NCBI RefSeq assembly: GCF_023101765.2
Contig: NC_064240.1
Span: forward strand, 434,001-498,000
Reading direction: 5' to 3'
Source: Spodoptera frugiperda
Taxonomy: Eukaryota; Arthropoda; Insecta; Lepidoptera; Noctuidae
DNA: 64,000 nucleotides
The position numbers were made by a program, and so were the translations under genes. The notes beneath the pieces were generated by a model. It was not told the origin of the DNA. It saw nothing but the letters and a program-made list of their open reading frames with translations, and searched no databases. How positions within the stretch are numbered: the stretch's first letter is position 1; each line of letters starts with the position of its first letter. Shown one piece after another: positions 63,718 to 64,000 of the stretch.

Positions 63718-63760
63718 GGCTACGGCGTAGCATTGTAGCACCCCCGGCTACGGCGTAGCA
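63718..63760. repeat. Two direct copies of a near-palindromic 15-mer
   Basis: GGCTACGGCGTAGCA stands at 63718-63732 and 63746-63760; each is nearly self-complementary (GCTAC/GTAGC arms). Probably part of a dispersed GC-rich repeat. Confidence 0.7.
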
Positions 63761-64000
63761 GGTCGGGGTTGTTTACAAAAACAACATGACTGGCTTAACG
63801 CGCCCTCCCGTGTCTTTATTGGCCCTTGTAGGCTTGTTTGACAGCGGATGACTGTATGCCTCATTGTGGAAGAAAAAAATGCTCGTTTTTTTACGTTTTT
63901 TAAGAATTTTCAATTTTAACGATGTTGTAATAAAATATTAATTATTTAAGTTCAGTCTCATAATTTCACCATATTACGGTCGATATTAATTATACTAGTA

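Larger units (their letters stand above)
61231..64000. other. Gene-free terminal stretch
   Basis: Contains a GC-richer segment at 61360-61570 with an open frame of 79 codons lacking recognisable domains, a family I fragment and a GC-rich repeat pair at 63718. The segment may be a repeat or an unrecognised exon. Confidence 0.4.

Overview
The window looks like nuclear DNA from a moth (Lepidoptera), probably Noctuoidea. The supporting signs are AT-rich, intron-bearing DNA, dense short interspersed repeats of types I associate with noctuid genomes, and three genes whose products match lepidopteran larval cuticle proteins of the RR-1 (Rebers-Riddiford) class. The placement rests on pattern recognition, not on a database search. 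Only these three protein genes are supportable. The rest is AT-rich intergenic sequence with repeats, fragments of mobile elements and a few structured DNA patches.

Genes. All three lie on the minus strand and share one plan: a 9-nt coding part of exon 1 (Met-Lys-Ser), a second exon with the rest of the signal peptide and the N-terminal region, and a 193-nt last exon with the chitin-binding R&R consensus. Gene 1 (15672-17047) encodes 105 residues. Genes 2 (26668-27256) and 3 (30892-31487) encode identical 106-residue proteins. Each has a predicted CAGT initiator about 60 nt before its ATG. Genes 1 and 2 have a TATA box starting 33 nt upstream of it; in gene 3 that position has decayed. Genes 2 and 3 sit 4224 bp apart in corresponding blocks that differ at 3 positions over 663 bp and then diverge sharply toward their promoters. 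Gene 1 shares an almost identical 174-nt tract with both, covering most of its last exon, although its flanks differ. This mosaic is the best biological story here: tandem duplication plus repeated gene conversion, with promoters left to diverge.

Layout. 1-15.5 kb is gene-free, with scattered SINE-like copies, a complete MITE at 10195-10302, a possible piggyBac-type end at 8975 and GC-rich patches. 15.5-31.6 kb is the cuticle gene cluster, with repeats between gene 1 and gene 2. 31.6-40 kb is repeat-rich: a composite foldback element with internal tandem repeats (33353-34085), a 0.78-kb tandem segmental duplication (35698-37257) and several SINE-like copies. 40-64 kb is again gene-free, with more copies of the same families, a triplicated 26-mer hairpin at 57526-57611 and a 149-bp tandem duplication at 60283-60581.

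The three products should be secreted by epidermis into larval procuticle, where RR-1 proteins bind chitin in flexible cuticle. I see no sign of a CRISPR array, rRNA, intact tRNA, or intact transposase or reverse transcriptase gene.
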